Source: Mycolicibacter sp. MU0102 (GTDB lineage Bacteria > Actinomycetota > Actinomycetes > Mycobacteriales > Mycobacteriaceae). From it: a stretch of DNA of 64,000 nucleotides. Every line of letters starts with the position of its first letter. Position 1 is the stretch's first letter. A model generated the notes under the pieces. It had not been told where the DNA came from. It saw nothing but the letters and a program-made list of their open reading frames with translations, and did not search any database. Position numbers and translations under genes: made by a program. The DNA lies in contig NZ_OY726398.1 in assembly GCF_963378105.1 (NCBI RefSeq), positions 4,712,001 through 4,776,000 of the forward strand, read 5' to 3'. This document shows positions 24,950 to 33,043 of this stretch, piece after piece.

Positions 24950-27900
24950 CTACCTACCACCGGGAGAGTCCGCATGTTCTACACGGGCGGCCAGCTGGTC
25001 GCACACGTGCTGGGACAGTCCGCGCACCGTGGTGAGCTGGGCAGGGCCGACCCGGACCCCGGTCTCTGTTTCGACCCGGGTACGAAACTCCAAGCTAGCC
25101 AACGAATCCAGGCCGTATTCGGGGAGCGGCCGGTCCGGGTCAACGGTACGTCGCAACAGCAGGCTGATCTGATCGGAGACCAGGCGCAGTATCGAGCCCA
25201 ACCACTCGTCGCGCGGGAGCTCCTTCAGCTCGGCAAGGAACCTCTGCGCGTCGGGACTGCTTCGGCGCACCGGTCGGAACGCTTCGGCAAACGGGCTACG
25301 GTGCGCCAACGCCGTCAACCACGGTGCCCGGGTGATTGGCGCGTATCCGGCCCACGCGCGTCCATAGCTCAGCACCGCACGGAAGGCGCGGGCGGCTTCG
25401 GCGGAAGTGATCGCAGCGCGCCCTCCGTCGACGGGGACAGCGGAGCTGCCGGTGTCAGCCCACGGCCCCCACCCGATCACGGTGGCCGGCAAGCCCTGGG
25501 CCTGGCGCCAGCGTCCGAACGCGTCCAACCAGCTGTCGGCTGCCGCGGCGGCGCCCTGGCCCGGCGTCCCGATCAGCGCCGCAGTCGAGGAGAACGCGCA
25601 GAACCAGTCCACCGATTGTGCGGCGGCCTCTTCTTGCAACGACTGGTGCAGGTTCCACGCGCCGTGGACCTTCGGCCCCCAGCAGCGGTCAACGAGGTGC
25701 CCGGTGATCTCGGTCAACGGTGCTTCGCCCACCGCGGCAACCGCATGCAGTACCCCGCGCACCGGCAGACCGGACGCCGTCGCCGCCGCCACCAGCCGGT
25801 CGGCCGTCTGCGGCTCCGCGATATCGCCGCATTCCACCTGAATATCGGTGCCCAGTGCACGCAATCGCTCGATGGCCCGTTGCGCTTGACTGTCCGGTGC
25901 CGAATCGCCGCTCAGCACGATGCGGCCACAACCCGCTGCGGCCATCTCAGCAGCCAGGTACAACCCGGCCCCACCGGTGCCGCCGGTGACGATGTAGGCG
26001 CCGTCGGCCCGGAATAGCTGGGCCTGGGCCGGTGGCACCACCGCTACCGTGCTTCCGGTCTGCGGCATGTCGAGCAAAACCGTTGCCGCGCAGTCATCGG
26101 CGTCGGCCACGCCCAGGGCGAAGGAAGCGTCCAGCAAGGAATGGTGCGTGGTGGGCGGTTGCGGAAGTCTGCCGTCTGCTGCATTTCGGTAGACGGTGCA
26201 CAGCAATCGCTGGACCGTTTCCGGATGGCTGTGCGCCAGCAACGCCAAGTCGACGACATGCAGCGACAGATTTCGGCGGAAGGGGAACAGCCCAAGCCTG
26301 CTGTCGCCGTAGACATCCTGCTTGCCCAACTCGATGAACCGGCCGCCGAAGCTCAACAGTTCGATTCCGACGCGTTGCGCCACCCCGGACAGCGAGTTGA
26401 GCACCACGTCGACACCGTAGCCATCTGTGTCGTGGCGTATCCGATCGGCGAACTCAAGATTGCTCGAGTCATAGACGTGGTCAATACCCATGTCGTGCAA
26501 CTGTTGTCGCCGCCGTGGACTGTCCGCTGTGGCGAAGATCTGGCATCCGGCCGCCCGTGCGATTGCGATCGCGGCCTGGCCGACGCCGCCGGTTGCGCAA
26601 TGGATCAACACCTTGTCGTCTGATGTGACGCGCGCCAGATCGTGCAGCCCATACCAGGCGGTGGCGTATGCGGTCGGCCACGCGGCGGCTTCGGTCAACG
26701 GCAGCTCCGCCGGCAAGGTAGCCGTCAGTCGGGCGTCGCAGGTGATGAACGTGCTCCAACAATCGTCGGGAGAAATCCCGCCGACGTGGTCGCCCACTCG
26801 GTGGCCGGTGACATCGGGGCCGACCGCCGTCACCACGCCCGCGAAATCTGGGCCCAGCTGCTGCAGGTGTTCCTCGACGGGCGAGGCCTCGGCCCACTTG
26901 ATTCCGGCGACCGTCACCGCAACTTCGATCTGACCGCTGCCCGGCGCAATCCGGGGGTAGGCGACTGCTTCCCACGACTCGGGCTCGGTCGGATCGTTGC
27001 GCTGCAGGCGCAGACAGTCTTGGCCGTGCTCCACCACGGTGGTCCGCCGATCGGCTGGGCCGAGCGGGCCGGGGCGCAGCCGCGCGGTGTACCAATCACC
27101 GTCACGCCAAGCGGTCTCGTCCTCGTCAGACCCGCTCTGGAGTTGCGCCGCAAGGTGGGACACCAATGCCTCATCGTGCTCGGCGGCGCCGCCGTCTACA
27201 TCGATCTGGGTGACCTTCAAGTGTGGATACTCCGAGTCGATGACCCGTATCAGTCCACGCAGGCCAGCCTGTTCCAGGTTGGGCCGGTCCCCCGGTCGCA
27301 CCGTGGCGGCGTCTCGGGTCACCACGTACAACCGCGGCGACTCCCCGGGTAACGCGACCATCTGCCTCACGACGTCCAACAGGTAAGCCACGAAGTCGCG
27401 GCCCCGCTGAGCGGGATTGGCAGCCTCGAGCGCCGGCGGGGTAACCACAACAATCCCGGCGTGGCCGTCGAGCGCTCCGTTCAGGCCCGCAGCCACATCG
27501 CCGCGCCCGATCGGCACCGAAACCGTGTGCGATGACGCCCCTTCGCCGTTGAGCACCCCACCGAGACGGCCGGTCAGGGTGTCTGTGGCGTCAGCCATGC
27601 TCAACAACAGCCAGCTTCCGGCATCGGTCGAGGCGGCACCCGGTTGATCGCGGCGCTCCCACTCGATGGTCAGCAGGCGCTCATCAAGAATGCGCACATC
27701 GGATTCGATCTCCGACCGGCCGGCCGTGAAGTGCAGACCTTCGACGGTGAGCAACACATTGCCAGAGCCGTCCATCAATTCCAGATCGGCCTCGCAGGCG
27801 TCGGCTCGCGCCACCGTCACTGTGCTCAGGCAGTACCGCACGTCTCGAATCAGATGATGGCGGCGCAGGCTGCGCACCCCAACCGGGCGCAGCAGTCCCC

Positions 27901-30900
27901 CGTCGCCGGCGCGCGGAACGTCGGGCCGCATAACGGCAGACATGATGCACGCTTCGAGGAGGGCCGGATGAATCTCATAGAGCCCCTGCTCGGAGCGGGC
28001 CGGTCCCGGCAGCGCGATCTCGGCAAGCGCCGTGGCACCGATGGTGTGCCCGCCGTCGCCGACACGGACCGCTACCAAACCCGAGAACGCAGGGCCGTAT
28101 TGAATTCCGTGACGCTCGGACGTTTTTCGCAGTTCGGCACCGTCCACGCGGTCCTGGTGAGCTGCCAGCAATGCGGCGATATCGCGGACCGCTGGTTGGC
28201 GACCATCCGGCCGTGCCTGCAACACTGCGGTTGCGCAGTCAACCCGGTCGCGCCCCTGATGGGTGTGCACCGCAAAGTCCAGTACCCCGGGTGCCACCAC
28301 CACGGCCCCCGAGGACACCGATGTCCAGTCGTCCAGGGGCAGCATCTGTTCGAATCGAACGTCACGAATCTCGGTTGATTCGCCCAGGCTGGCACGGGCG
28401 GCGGCCAAAGCCATCTCGCAGTAGGCGGCCCCGGGCAAGATGGCCATGTTGTGAACCCGGTGATCATCGAGCCACGGGTGCGCCACGATTCCGACTTCGC
28501 CTTGCCAGACGTGGCGTTCGGGCTCCTCCAATAGGTGTACGTGCGCTCCCAACAAGGGGTGCACGGCCCGGACCGCTGCGCCGCGCGGAGTGACGTCTGC
28601 GTCCTCCCTGCTGAATATCAGCTCGCGGTGGTTCCAGCTCGGCAGCGGCGCCTCCACCAAACTGCCCGACGGGTATTGCGCAGCGAAATCCACCGCCGTT
28701 CCGGCGCTGTGCAAGTCAGCGACGAACCCGCGCAATCCGTTCCAGGACTGGCGCTCTCGGGGGGTGGCTGCCAGCGCAGCGATGCGGATGTCGAGACTGC
28801 TGGCATTCTGCTCGAGAACCGCAGCCAACCGTGAGTCCGACGCCAGCTCGCCGAAGATCTGGTGGCCATCCTTGATCGCCGCCTGCACAGCCGCTGCGAA
28901 CCGCGCCATGTAACGCAGGTTGTCCGCCCAGTACTGGCCGTCGAATGACGGCCGGTCACGTGGCGACCACAGTGTTGCCGAGTAGTACGGGATCTCGAGC
29001 TCGGTCGGCTTCAGGTCGGCGAGGGCTTGAGCCAGTTCATCGAGGACCGGTTCGACTTGTGGCGAGTGTGCGGCGACCGCGACCGCCAGCTCGCGCACCG
29101 GCACTCCCTGTTGCTGCCAGTTGGCCACCAGGTCGCGAACGGTCTCGCCGTCACCGCCGATGGTTGTCGACACCGGCGACTCGACCACTGCGAGCACCGC
29201 GTCGGATACGTCACGAATGGAGAGCTCCGAAAGCACTTGCTGCGCAGGCAGTTCCACGGTGGCCATGGCGCCGCTGCCGGCGATTCGCGCTATCAGCCGT
29301 GCCCGGCGACAGGTGACGAGGAGCCCGTCCTCCAGCGTCAGCCCACCTGCGACGACGGCCGCCGCCGTCTCCCCGAGCGAATGCCCGATGACCGCGCCCG
29401 GCCGAACCCCATGGGCCTTCATCGCTTCGGCCAGTGCGACCTGGATGGCAAAGTTCGTCGGCTGCACTCGTTCGACCTCGGTCGGCGGAAGCTCGGCAGC
29501 GATGGTTTCGGCGAGTGAAAAGCCGGACTCCTCGGCGACGACCGGCTCCATTTTCGCGATCGCGGCCGCGAACGCCGGTTCTTCGGCGAGCAATGCCGCC
29601 ATTTTCGCCCACTGGGGAGTTTGTTCGGAGAAGACCCAGACCGGCCCGCGGCCGTCCGATCCGATAGCAGGCTGGTAGGCCAGGTCATTGCCGGCGATTT
29701 CGCGCAGCGCCTGTCCGAGCTCACCGAAGTTGCTCGCCGCCACAGCCGTTCGTATCGGCCGGTGTGACCGCCGCCGCGCCAGGGTGTAGCCGAGGTCGGC
29801 GAGAACGGTGTCAGCCATCGCGGGGCCGTGTTCGTCGACCCAGTCCGCCAACCGGGCGGACGTCACCCGCAGCTGGTCAGCGGAGGTCGCCGATATCGGG
29901 AAAAGCAGCGGCGCTTGCCGGCCGCCCTCTGTCGCCGATTCGGTAGTCCTCTCCGGTACCGGCGACACAGGTGGTTGCTCGACGATGACGTGCACGTTGG
30001 TGCCAGACAGGCTATGTGACGAGACCGCGGCCCGACGCGGATGGGCCGCCCTGGCCGGCCAGGCCGTGTTTTCCAGCGGCACAACCAGGTTGGTCTGTAC
30101 CCCGGCCAGCTGGTCCGGCAGCCGGGTGAAATTCAAATGCTGTGGAACCGTGCCGTCCTGCAGTGCCAGTATTGCCTTCATCAGACCCAGCGGTCCGGAT
30201 GCCGATTGGCAGTGCCCGAAGTTGGTCTTGACCGACCCCAAGAAACAGCGATCGTCGGTGCCGTAGACCGCGGCCAGCCCCGCATACTCGGTCAGATCCG
30301 CGGCCGGGGCTCCCAGACCATGTGCTTCAACCAGCTCCACCGTCGCGGCCTCGACGCCGGCAGCGGCCAACGCGGCGTGATACACCGCAACCTGCGCCGG
30401 CGTCGACGGCGCCTCGGCTGTTCCGGTGCTGCCGTCCTGATTGGCGGCACTGCCGCGCAGCACAGCCAGGATGCGGTCGTGATCGCGTATGGCCTCTGGC
30501 AACCGCTTGAGAAGCAACACCACGCAGCCTTCACCCGCGACGAATCCGTCGGCGGCGGCATCGAAGGCCCGGCATCGGCCGGTCGGGGACAACATGCCCT
30601 GCTGCGAGTCTGCAACGGACCTGCGGGGTTCGAGCATCACCGATACACCGCCCGCCAGGGCGAGCTCGCTTTCGCCGACCTGCAAGCTGCGGCACGCCTG
30701 GTGGACCGCCATGAGGCCCGAGGAACACGCCGTGTCCACCGTGACTGCCGGCCCGTGCAGTCCCAAGGCCTGCGACACGCGGGCGGAAGCGAAGCTGGTG
30801 TTGGTGGCGGTGAATCCGTAGGGTCCCTCAGCGGCGCCGTACTCCGCGGACAGCAACTCATAGTCGCTGTGCGTCAGCCCGACGAAGACGCCGGTCTGCG

Positions 30901-31279
30901 ATCGACCCAGGGCCGCCGGGTCGATTCCGGCGTGCTCAACGGCCTCCCACGAGGTCTCCAGCAAGAGGCGATGTTGCGGGTCGACCGCGATGGCCTCCGG
31001 CTCGGTCATGCCGAAGAAGTCGGCATCAAACGCGCCGATGGTGTCCAGGAAGCCGCCCCAGCGAGATACCGATCGGCCCGGGGTACCCGGTTCGGAGCCG
31101 TAGTAGCTGTCGACATCCCAGCGTTCGGCGGGTACTTCGTCGATGAAATCGGCGCCGCGCAGCAATGCGTCCCAGAACTGCTGCGGCGACTCGATCCCGC
31201 CGGGAAGCCGGCACGCCATCCCGATGACGGCGACCGGTGAGGCGGACGGGCTGGAGGGGGGTGTGGGAGCGGTACTCAT
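24950..31279 (-). CDS. Iterative type I polyketide synthase (Mas/Pks2-like), with altered KR and DH active sites
   Basis: The 2109-residue protein has the order KS-AT-DH-ER-KR-ACP. KS (about 1-425) has Cys185 in DTACSS, His320 in EAHG and Lys351/His356 in VKTNFGH; the usual HGTGT reads HGLGA. AT (about 545-850) has GHSLGE with Ser634. DH has His940 in WLDDHRVHNMAILPG, but the catalytic Asp of HPALLDA is Glu1109 (HPALLEA). ER has CATGGVGQAA near 1561. KR has TGGTGGAG near 1767 and the Lys of GPKVHG, but the active-site Tyr and Asn of GxYxxxN are replaced (PGQGAAAAADSWLD). ACP ends the protein with GLDSL. It would extend a FAAL-supplied starter to the acyl chain of an acyltrehalose. The changed KR/DH residues raise doubt about full beta-carbon reduction. 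Confidence 0.93.
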   Translation of the reverse strand: MSTAPTPPSSPSASPVAVIGMACRLPGGIESPQQFWDALLRGADFIDEVPAERWDVDSYYGSEPGTPGRSVSRWGGFLDTIGAFDADFFGMTEPEAIAVDPQHRLLLETSWEAVEHAGIDPAALGRSQTGVFVGLTHSDYELLSAEYGAAEGPYGFTATNTSFASARVSQALGLHGPAVTVDTACSSGLMAVHQACRSLQVGESELALAGGVSVMLEPRRSVADSQQGMLSPTGRCRAFDAAADGFVAGEGCVVLLLKRLPEAIRDHDRILAVLRGSAANQDGSTGTAEAPSTPAQVAVYHAALAAAGVEAATVELVEAHGLGAPAADLTEYAGLAAVYGTDDRCFLGSVKTNFGHCQSASGPLGLMKAILALQDGTVPQHLNFTRLPDQLAGVQTNLVVPLENTAWPARAAHPRRAAVSSHSLSGTNVHVIVEQPPVSPVPERTTESATEGGRQAPLLFPISATSADQLRVTSARLADWVDEHGPAMADTVLADLGYTLARRRSHRPIRTAVAASNFGELGQALREIAGNDLAYQPAIGSDGRGPVWVFSEQTPQWAKMAALLAEEPAFAAAIAKMEPVVAEESGFSLAETIAAELPPTEVERVQPTNFAIQVALAEAMKAHGVRPGAVIGHSLGETAAAVVAGGLTLEDGLLVTCRRARLIARIAGSGAMATVELPAQQVLSELSIRDVSDAVLAVVESPVSTTIGGDGETVRDLVANWQQQGVPVRELAVAVAAHSPQVEPVLDELAQALADLKPTELEIPYYSATLWSPRDRPSFDGQYWADNLRYMARFAAAVQAAIKDGHQIFGELASDSRLAAVLEQNASSLDIRIAALAATPRERQSWNGLRGFVADLHSAGTAVDFAAQYPSGSLVEAPLPSWNHRELIFSREDADVTPRGAAVRAVHPLLGAHVHLLEEPERHVWQGEVGIVAHPWLDDHRVHNMAILPGAAYCEMALAAARASLGESTEIRDVRFEQMLPLDDWTSVSSGAVVVAPGVLDFAVHTHQGRDRVDCATAVLQARPDGRQPAVRDIAALLAAHQDRVDGAELRKTSERHGIQYGPAFSGLVAVRVGDGGHTIGATALAEIALPGPARSEQGLYEIHPALLEACIMSAVMRPDVPRAGDGGLLRPVGVRSLRRHHLIRDVRYCLSTVTVARADACEADLELMDGSGNVLLTVEGLHFTAGRSEIESDVRILDERLLTIEWERRDQPGAASTDAGSWLLLSMADATDTLTGRLGGVLNGEGASSHTVSVPIGRGDVAAGLNGALDGHAGIVVVTPPALEAANPAQRGRDFVAYLLDVVRQMVALPGESPRLYVVTRDAATVRPGDRPNLEQAGLRGLIRVIDSEYPHLKVTQIDVDGGAAEHDEALVSHLAAQLQSGSDEDETAWRDGDWYTARLRPGPLGPADRRTTVVEHGQDCLRLQRNDPTEPESWEAVAYPRIAPGSGQIEVAVTVAGIKWAEASPVEEHLQQLGPDFAGVVTAVGPDVTGHRVGDHVGGISPDDCWSTFITCDARLTATLPAELPLTEAAAWPTAYATAWYGLHDLARVTSDDKVLIHCATGGVGQAAIAIARAAGCQIFATADSPRRRQQLHDMGIDHVYDSSNLEFADRIRHDTDGYGVDVVLNSLSGVAQRVGIELLSFGGRFIELGKQDVYGDSRLGLFPFRRNLSLHVVDLALLAHSHPETVQRLLCTVYRNAADGRLPQPPTTHHSLLDASFALGVADADDCAATVLLDMPQTGSTVAVVPPAQAQLFRADGAYIVTGGTGGAGLYLAAEMAAAGCGRIVLSGDSAPDSQAQRAIERLRALGTDIQVECGDIAEPQTADRLVAAATASGLPVRGVLHAVAAVGEAPLTEITGHLVDRCWGPKVHGAWNLHQSLQEEAAAQSVDWFCAFSSTAALIGTPGQGAAAAADSWLDAFGRWRQAQGLPATVIGWGPWADTGSSAVPVDGGRAAITSAEAARAFRAVLSYGRAWAGYAPITRAPWLTALAHRSPFAEAFRPVRRSSPDAQRFLAELKELPRDEWLGSILRLVSDQISLLLRRTVDPDRPLPEYGLDSLASLEFRTRVETETGVRVGPAQLTTVRGLSQHVCDQLAARVEHADSPGGR

Positions 31280-31390
31280 CGCGCTGGCGAGGTTACAGCA
31301 AGGTCACGACAGATTTGCGCCTGAGTAAACCACGGTTCCAATAACAGGCCACTAAACCACTATTTGAGTCCTCGACGACGGTCCAGGAGT

Positions 31391-33043
31391 TCACTTTGCC
31401 GCGATAGGACCCGGCTGGGCAGCATCGCCCTCAAGCCGGCCGCTAACACTACCAGCAGGTCGCAGCCGGGCCGGCAGCCAGGACGGAGGGGCATCGGGTG
31501 CCTCATCGAACACCCCGCCGGCCGGGTCGTCGGCCCATCCGTGGGCGCGCACCAGGTCTTGCTGCGGGCGGTAGATCTGCCTGATCACCAGTGCGCACAG
31601 CACCACGACCGCTAGATCGCGCAGCAACACCGTGGTGGTGAACCACTGCTCGGGCAGGCTGCGATCCGCAACGCTGTAGAGGTAGTACATCCGCGGCATC
31701 CAGACCAGCGCATCGACGGTCATCCAGATCAGCAGCAGCCGGCGGTGGGGCAGCGCGAGCACCGCCAGCGGCACCAGCCACAGCGAGAACTGCGGACTCC
31801 AGACCTTGTTGGTCAACAGGAACGCCGCAACCACCAGGAACGCCAACTGCGCGACGCGAGGGCGCCGCGGCGCAGTCAGCGCGATGTAGCCGATTCCGAG
31901 GCAGCACAGCGCGAACAGTGCGGCGACGGCGCCGTTGAGCACCGTCGGAGGCTGCCACATCCCCAGGTCGCCGTCGAAACCCCGCCAGCCGGTCAATGAC
32001 CTGACCACGTTGTAGAGCGAATCCATGTCGTCGCCGCGGCGGGAGTTGAGCCGGAAGAATTCGCTCCAGCCCCGCGGTGCGTACAGCAGGACGGGCAGGT
32101 TCACCACCAGCCAGCTGACCGCGGTGGCCACCACGGTGCGTTTAACCTCCTGCAGCCGGCCGGTGCGCAGCGCCAGCACCAGCAGCGGGAACAACAGCAG
32201 TACCGGATACAGCTTGGCGGCGGTGCCCAGACCGAGCAGTACCCCGGCCGCAGTCGGGCGCCGGCGCGCCCAGGCCAACAGACCGGCCCCGGCGAACGCC
32301 GTCGCCAACGCATCGAAGTTGGTGAAGATCTGGAAGATCACCAGCGGCGAAGCCGCCACCAGCGCCGCGTCCCAGACGCGTCGACCGGCCAGCCCGGCTG
32401 TGGACCACACCGTCGCCAACCAGGCCAGGGCCAGACCCAGCGCGACGATGTCGAAGAACACCACCACCTCGGCGACCCCGCTCAACGCCGGGATCTTCAC
32501 CACCTTGGTGATCGCCGTGTACGTCTTCGCCAGCGCCATCGCCGAATACTGGTACAGCCCGGTCAGCACCGGATATTCCATGTACCGCACGGCGGGCAGT
32601 CCGTCGTAGCGGGTCTGTTCCTTGCCCGACGAGTCCTTCTCCACCCAGCTGGACTTGTACGGGAACTTGCCCTGATCCAATAGCTCCGCGGTGTAAAGCG
32701 GCACCACGTCGGAGTAGCACAGCTGAAAGTACGCGCGTTCGTTGTCCCAGTTGGCCACCCGCTGGTCGGGGCTCCCGCTACCGGTGCTCTGCAGGCACGC
32801 CGCCTTGGTGGTCCAGCCCAGCGCCAAGAAGAGCACGGCGATCAAAAACATCACCCGCAGCGGCGTCATGAACCTGGTCCGCCCGATCAGCGCATGGCGG
32901 CCGACGGGCCCACCGATGGTGTTCGACAATGCCCGGCCGACTGCATCGGTGCGGCTGGGCAGATCACGGTCGTCGGCACTGCGCAGGTCCGCCGCCAGCC
33001 CGCGCGGTGAGCGCATCGTGCGTTCGGTCGTCTCCTGGCTCAC
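31391..33043 (-). CDS. Polytopic GT87-type mannosyltransferase, Rv0051 homologue
   Basis: This 550-residue membrane protein has about ten hydrophobic segments (such as MTPLRVMFLIAVLFLALG and LPVLLYAPRGW). The first periplasmic loop has the acidic, aromatic look of polyprenyl-phosphate-mannose-dependent GT-C enzymes (NWDNERAYFQLCYSDVVPLY). It corresponds to M. tuberculosis Rv0051, found beside ponA1. The GTG start at 33043 overlaps the TGA of the PBP gene by 4 nt (GTGA), so the two are translationally coupled. A role in adding mannose or a related sugar to an envelope glycan is the family inference; the acceptor is not known to me. Confidence 0.82.
   Translation of the reverse strand: MSQETTERTMRSPRGLAADLRSADDRDLPSRTDAVGRALSNTIGGPVGRHALIGRTRFMTPLRVMFLIAVLFLALGWTTKAACLQSTGSGSPDQRVANWDNERAYFQLCYSDVVPLYTAELLDQGKFPYKSSWVEKDSSGKEQTRYDGLPAVRYMEYPVLTGLYQYSAMALAKTYTAITKVVKIPALSGVAEVVVFFDIVALGLALAWLATVWSTAGLAGRRVWDAALVAASPLVIFQIFTNFDALATAFAGAGLLAWARRRPTAAGVLLGLGTAAKLYPVLLLFPLLVLALRTGRLQEVKRTVVATAVSWLVVNLPVLLYAPRGWSEFFRLNSRRGDDMDSLYNVVRSLTGWRGFDGDLGMWQPPTVLNGAVAALFALCCLGIGYIALTAPRRPRVAQLAFLVVAAFLLTNKVWSPQFSLWLVPLAVLALPHRRLLLIWMTVDALVWMPRMYYLYSVADRSLPEQWFTTTVLLRDLAVVVLCALVIRQIYRPQQDLVRAHGWADDPAGGVFDEAPDAPPSWLPARLRPAGSVSGRLEGDAAQPGPIAAK

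Noticed and set aside
16753..31279. Calling the locus a sulfolipid-1 cluster
   Set aside because: No papA2 or stf0 is present and fadD is at the other end; only an acyltrehalose-type assignment is supported.
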